Source: Amorphoplanes digitatis (GTDB lineage Bacteria; Actinomycetota; Actinomycetes; Mycobacteriales; Micromonosporaceae). Taken from it: DNA of 64,000 bases. The notes beneath the pieces are model-generated. The model saw only the letters and a program-made list of their open reading frames with translations, searched no databases and was not told the DNA's origin. The DNA lies in the NCBI RefSeq assembly GCF_014205335.1, contig NZ_JACHNH010000001.1, positions 2,660,501 to 2,724,500 of the forward strand, given 5' to 3'. Position numbers and translations under genes: made by a program. Shown piece after piece: positions 61,638-64,000 of the stretch. The first letter of the stretch is position 1, and the number at the start of each line of letters is the position of its first letter.

Positions 61638-62624
61638 ATGGAGGAGCGGTTCGCGAAGGTGGCGCCGCTTGTCGTCGTCGGCGCGTCCGCCGGTGGGGTC
61701 GAGGCGCTGCGGACAATGGTGGGTGCACTCGCCCCCGATCTCCCCGCCGCGGTCCTGGTGGTGCTGCACCTGCCCCGGACCGGGCCGAGCGCGTTGCCGA
61801 GGATCCTGGATCGCGCCGGGCCGTTGCGGGTGACCGGCGCGGTCGACGGGCAGCCGCTGCGGGCCGGGCAGATCATCACCGCGCCGCCGGACCATCACCT
61901 GCTCGCCATCGACGGCCGGGCGCGACTGTCCCGGGGGCCGACCTGGAACGGCCATCGGCCCGCCGTGGATCCGCTGTTCCGGTCCGCGGCGCGGGCGGCG
62001 GGTCCGCGTACCGTCGCGGTCGTGCTGTCCGGTTCCCGTGACGACGGGACGGCCGGCGCCGCCGTGGTCGCGGAGCACGGCGGCACGGTCATCATTCAGG
62101 ATCCGGACGACGCCCTGCACCCCTCCATGCCCCGTAGCGTGCTCGAGCACGTCGGGCGGGCGCAGGCCTGCCGCACCGAGAAGCTGGGTCAACTGATCTC
62201 CGAGACCGTGTCCAAGCTGGTGGACCACGGTGCGGCCGCCGACGAGCTGGTGCGCCAGGAGGCGGTGGTGGACGATCTCGCCGCGGGCCGGCCGGCCGGG
62301 TTCGCGTGCCCCGCCTGCCACGGCGGACTCTTCGAGATGGCCGGCGAGCCCACGCCGCGCTACCAGTGCTGGGTCGGGCACACCTGGTCGCCGGAGAGCC
62401 TGCTCGAGGAGCAGGCGGCGGCGTTCGAGGGCGCGCTGTGGATGGCACTGCGCAGCCTCGAGGAGAAGGCCGCCCTCGCCCGGCGCATGGGCCGGGACGC
62501 CCGGCTACGGCAGCATCAGGCCACCGTCGAGAGGTACGAGGAGACGGCGCTGGAGGCGACGCGGGCCGGCGAGCTGATCCGCGAGCTGATCCGGCGGCTG
62601 GACCGGGCTCCCGTGGAGGCATGA
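61638..62624 (+). CDS. cheB: Stand-alone CheB-type methylesterase with C-terminal Cys/His motif
   Basis: This 328-residue protein is a CheB catalytic domain without a receiver. The catalytic triad is Ser17 in 'VVGASAGGVEAL', His44 in 'VLHLPRTG' and Asp136 in 'SGSRDDGTAG'. The C-terminal part has 'FACPACHGGLFEM' and 'RYQCWVGHTWSPESLLEEQA', a zinc-ribbon-like C-x2-C...C-x3-H set, then a helical tail. It would remove methyl groups from glutamates of a receptor, but no chemoreceptor or CheA/CheW is in view. A CheR-type gene follows 52 bases on. Confidence 0.9.
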   Translation: MEERFAKVAPLVVVGASAGGVEALRTMVGALAPDLPAAVLVVLHLPRTGPSALPRILDRAGPLRVTGAVDGQPLRAGQIITAPPDHHLLAIDGRARLSRGPTWNGHRPAVDPLFRSAARAAGPRTVAVVLSGSRDDGTAGAAVVAEHGGTVIIQDPDDALHPSMPRSVLEHVGRAQACRTEKLGQLISETVSKLVDHGAAADELVRQEAVVDDLAAGRPAGFACPACHGGLFEMAGEPTPRYQCWVGHTWSPESLLEEQAAAFEGALWMALRSLEEKAALARRMGRDARLRQHQATVERYEETALEATRAGELIRELIRRLDRAPVEA

Positions 62625-62676
62625 TGGCGCGGACGATGACGAGGCGGCCCTCGCGGCGGCCGGTACGGTGAGGACC

Positions 62677-64000
62677 GTGACGCAGCCGGATCCTCAGTTC
62701 GAGCAACTCCTGCTGTACCTCAAGGAGTCGCGGGGCTTCGATTTCACCGGGTACAAGCGGTCCAGCCTGATGCGGCGCGTCGGCCGGCGGATGGCTCAGG
62801 TGTCGGTGCCGGACTACGCCGAGTACCTGGACTACCTCGAGGTGCATCCGGAGGAGTTCACCGCGCTCTTCAACACCATCCTGATCAACGTGACCAGCTT
62901 CTTCCGCGACGTGGAGGCCTGGGACCACCTGCGTACGGAGGTGATACCGGCGCTGCTCGCGGCCAAGGAGACCGGCGCACCGATCCGGGTGTGGAGTGCC
63001 GGCTGCGCCTCGGGCGAGGAGGCGTACAGCCTGGCGATCATGTTGTCGGAGATCCTCGGTGTCGACGAGTTCCGGCACCGGGTCAAGATCTACGCCACCG
63101 ACGTCGACGAGGAGGGGCTCACCGCGGCGCGGCACGCCTCGTACTCCGAGCGTGACCTCGCCGGGATGCCGCCCGAGCTGCTGGAGCGCTACTTCGAGGC
63201 GTCGGCGAACAGGCACGTCTTCCGCAAGGACCTGCGCCGGTCGGTGATCTTCGGCCGCAACGACCTCGTGCAGGACGCGCCGATCTCCCGGATCGACCTG
63301 CTCGTGTGCCGCAACGCCCTGATGTACTTCAACGCGGAGACCCAGTCGCGGATCCTGTCGCGGTTCCACTTCGCCCTCGGCCGCGGTGGGGTCCTCTTCC
63401 TCGGCAAGGCGGAGATGCTGCTGAGCCACGCCAACCTGTTCACCCCGATCGACCTCAAGCGCCGGATCTTCCGCAAGGTGCTGCCGGCGCACGCCACGAC
63501 CGGCGGCTACCTGAGCGAGATGCCGCCGGCCCTGGCGCGTGACGAGCTGGTCGGGCTGGATCGCCTGCGCGGCGAGGCGTTCACCGCGAGCCCGGTGGCC
63601 CAGGTCGTGTTGACCTCGGACGGGCTGGTGGCGCTCTCCAACCGGCAGGCCGAGACGATGTTCGGCGTGTCGACCAAGGACCTCGGCCGGCCGTTCCGCG
63701 ATCTCGACCTGTCGTACCGGCCGGTGGAGCTGCGCGGGCTGATCGAGCAGGCGCAGGTGGAGCGGCGCATGCACCGGCTCACCGACGTGGAGTTCCTCCG
63801 CGCGCCGGGCGAGACGGTGCACCTCGAGGTGCAGATCAACCCGCTGGTGAACAACGACGCCAGCCTGCTCGGTGTCTCGCTGATCTTCCTCGACGTGACG
63901 GCGGCGTACCGCCTCCAGGAGGACCTGGAGCACGCCAACCGGCAGTTGGAGACCGCGTACGAGGAGTTGCAGTCGACGAACGAGGAGCTGGAGACCACAA
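62677..64000 (+). CDS. cheR: CheR-type methyltransferase with PAS domain and coiled coil (3' end outside window)
   Basis: It is open from GTG 62677 (or GTG 62668) to the window edge, 441 codons. The CheR N-domain reads 'FDFTGYKRSSLMRRVGRRM'. The SAM-binding domain has 'VWSAGCASGEEAYSLAIML' near 104, 'IYATDVDEEGL' and 'IDLLVCRNALMYFN'. A PAS domain spans about 300-420 ('ASPVAQVVLTSDGLVALSNR'). A coiled coil starting 'LEHANRQLETAYEELQSTNE' is cut by the edge. In such proteins the coil often leads to histidine-kinase or further PAS domains. With the preceding CheB it forms a methylation pair outside a classical chemotaxis cluster. Confidence 0.9.
   Translation, partial: MTQPDPQFEQLLLYLKESRGFDFTGYKRSSLMRRVGRRMAQVSVPDYAEYLDYLEVHPEEFTALFNTILINVTSFFRDVEAWDHLRTEVIPALLAAKETGAPIRVWSAGCASGEEAYSLAIMLSEILGVDEFRHRVKIYATDVDEEGLTAARHASYSERDLAGMPPELLERYFEASANRHVFRKDLRRSVIFGRNDLVQDAPISRIDLLVCRNALMYFNAETQSRILSRFHFALGRGGVLFLGKAEMLLSHANLFTPIDLKRRIFRKVLPAHATTGGYLSEMPPALARDELVGLDRLRGEAFTASPVAQVVLTSDGLVALSNRQAETMFGVSTKDLGRPFRDLDLSYRPVELRGLIEQAQVERRMHRLTDVEFLRAPGETVHLEVQINPLVNNDASLLGVSLIFLDVTAAYRLQEDLEHANRQLETAYEELQSTNEELETT

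Noticed and set aside
60321..62381. A 686-codon open frame on the minus strand
   Set aside because: It runs antisense to three well-supported plus-strand genes and is Arg/Pro/Gly/Ser-rich with no domain. This is a GC-rich shadow frame.
1..64000. tRNA, rRNA, prophage or insertion-sequence genes
   Set aside because: No cloverleaf-type or rRNA-like sequence, transposase motif or terminal inverted repeat was seen on either strand by eye. A dedicated RNA scan was not possible.

Overview
The window is GC-rich (about 70 %), with dense codon use and frequent GTG/TTG starts. It is a chromosomal piece of an actinobacterium, most likely a soil member of the Micromonosporaceae (Actinoplanes-like). This is inferred from the mix of secreted CBM-bearing hydrolases, ATPase-less sugar ABC operons, AfsR/SARP-type regulators, DesK/DesR-type two-component genes, Rhs proteins and SigB/F-type partner switching. 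No rRNA, tRNA, CRISPR array, intact insertion sequence or replication origin was seen.

Layout. (1) 1-7.9 kb: an alpha-glucan locus, with a secreted CBM35/GH87-like mycodextranase (partial, minus strand), a LacI regulator, a sugar importer (binding lipoprotein plus two permeases) and an intracellular GH31 alpha-glucosidase. Near-identical operator-like boxes sit next to both candidate promoters. (2) 8.1-11.4 kb: a translationally coupled homogentisate operon (dioxygenase, unknown protein, fumarylacetoacetase). (3) 11.4-15.7 kb: a large NACHT NTPase of the bacterial NLR-like type, a gutted Rieske oxygenase pseudogene, and a SufR-like regulator behind a strong hairpin. (4) 15.8-34.7 kb: a conflict island. 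It holds a DUF4157 polymorphic toxin with a putative immunity gene, then two very large secreted beta-rich proteins, then a 2243-residue Rhs/HINT toxin with two tandem paralogous immunity genes, then a displaced second toxin tip with its own immunity gene. Both tip modules carry the same HINT end, a hairpin terminator and the tail of the neighbouring oxidase gene, which is a recombination scar. (5) 34.8-41.6 kb, minus strand: a FAD oxidase, an AfsR-type regulator and a GGDEF-EAL protein. (6) 41.8-50.0 kb: a second LacI-controlled sugar locus with two perfect palindromic operators, a CBM35 clan-A hydrolase, a GH36 alpha-galactosidase and an ABC importer. (7) 50.0-57.4 kb: a decayed aminoglycoside-phosphotransferase-like gene, two membrane-anchored proteins, a DesK/DesR-like pair divergent from an ABC exporter, and a cutinase. 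(8) 57.7-64 kb: a signalling region. It has two STAS-like/anti-sigma-kinase fusions, a sigma factor fused to a STAS domain, a 14-residue-repeat coiled-coil protein, a lipoprotein remnant, a stand-alone CheB and a CheR-PAS protein that runs off the window.

How the parts work together. Both sugar loci follow one plan: an extracellular hydrolase makes oligosaccharides, an importer without its own ATPase takes them up, an intracellular exo-glycosidase finishes the job, and a local LacI repressor controls them. The conflict island shows tip swapping in an Rhs toxin. The last 7 kb looks like an unusual partner-switching network in which none of the three STAS-like domains keeps the usual phospho-acceptor serine.
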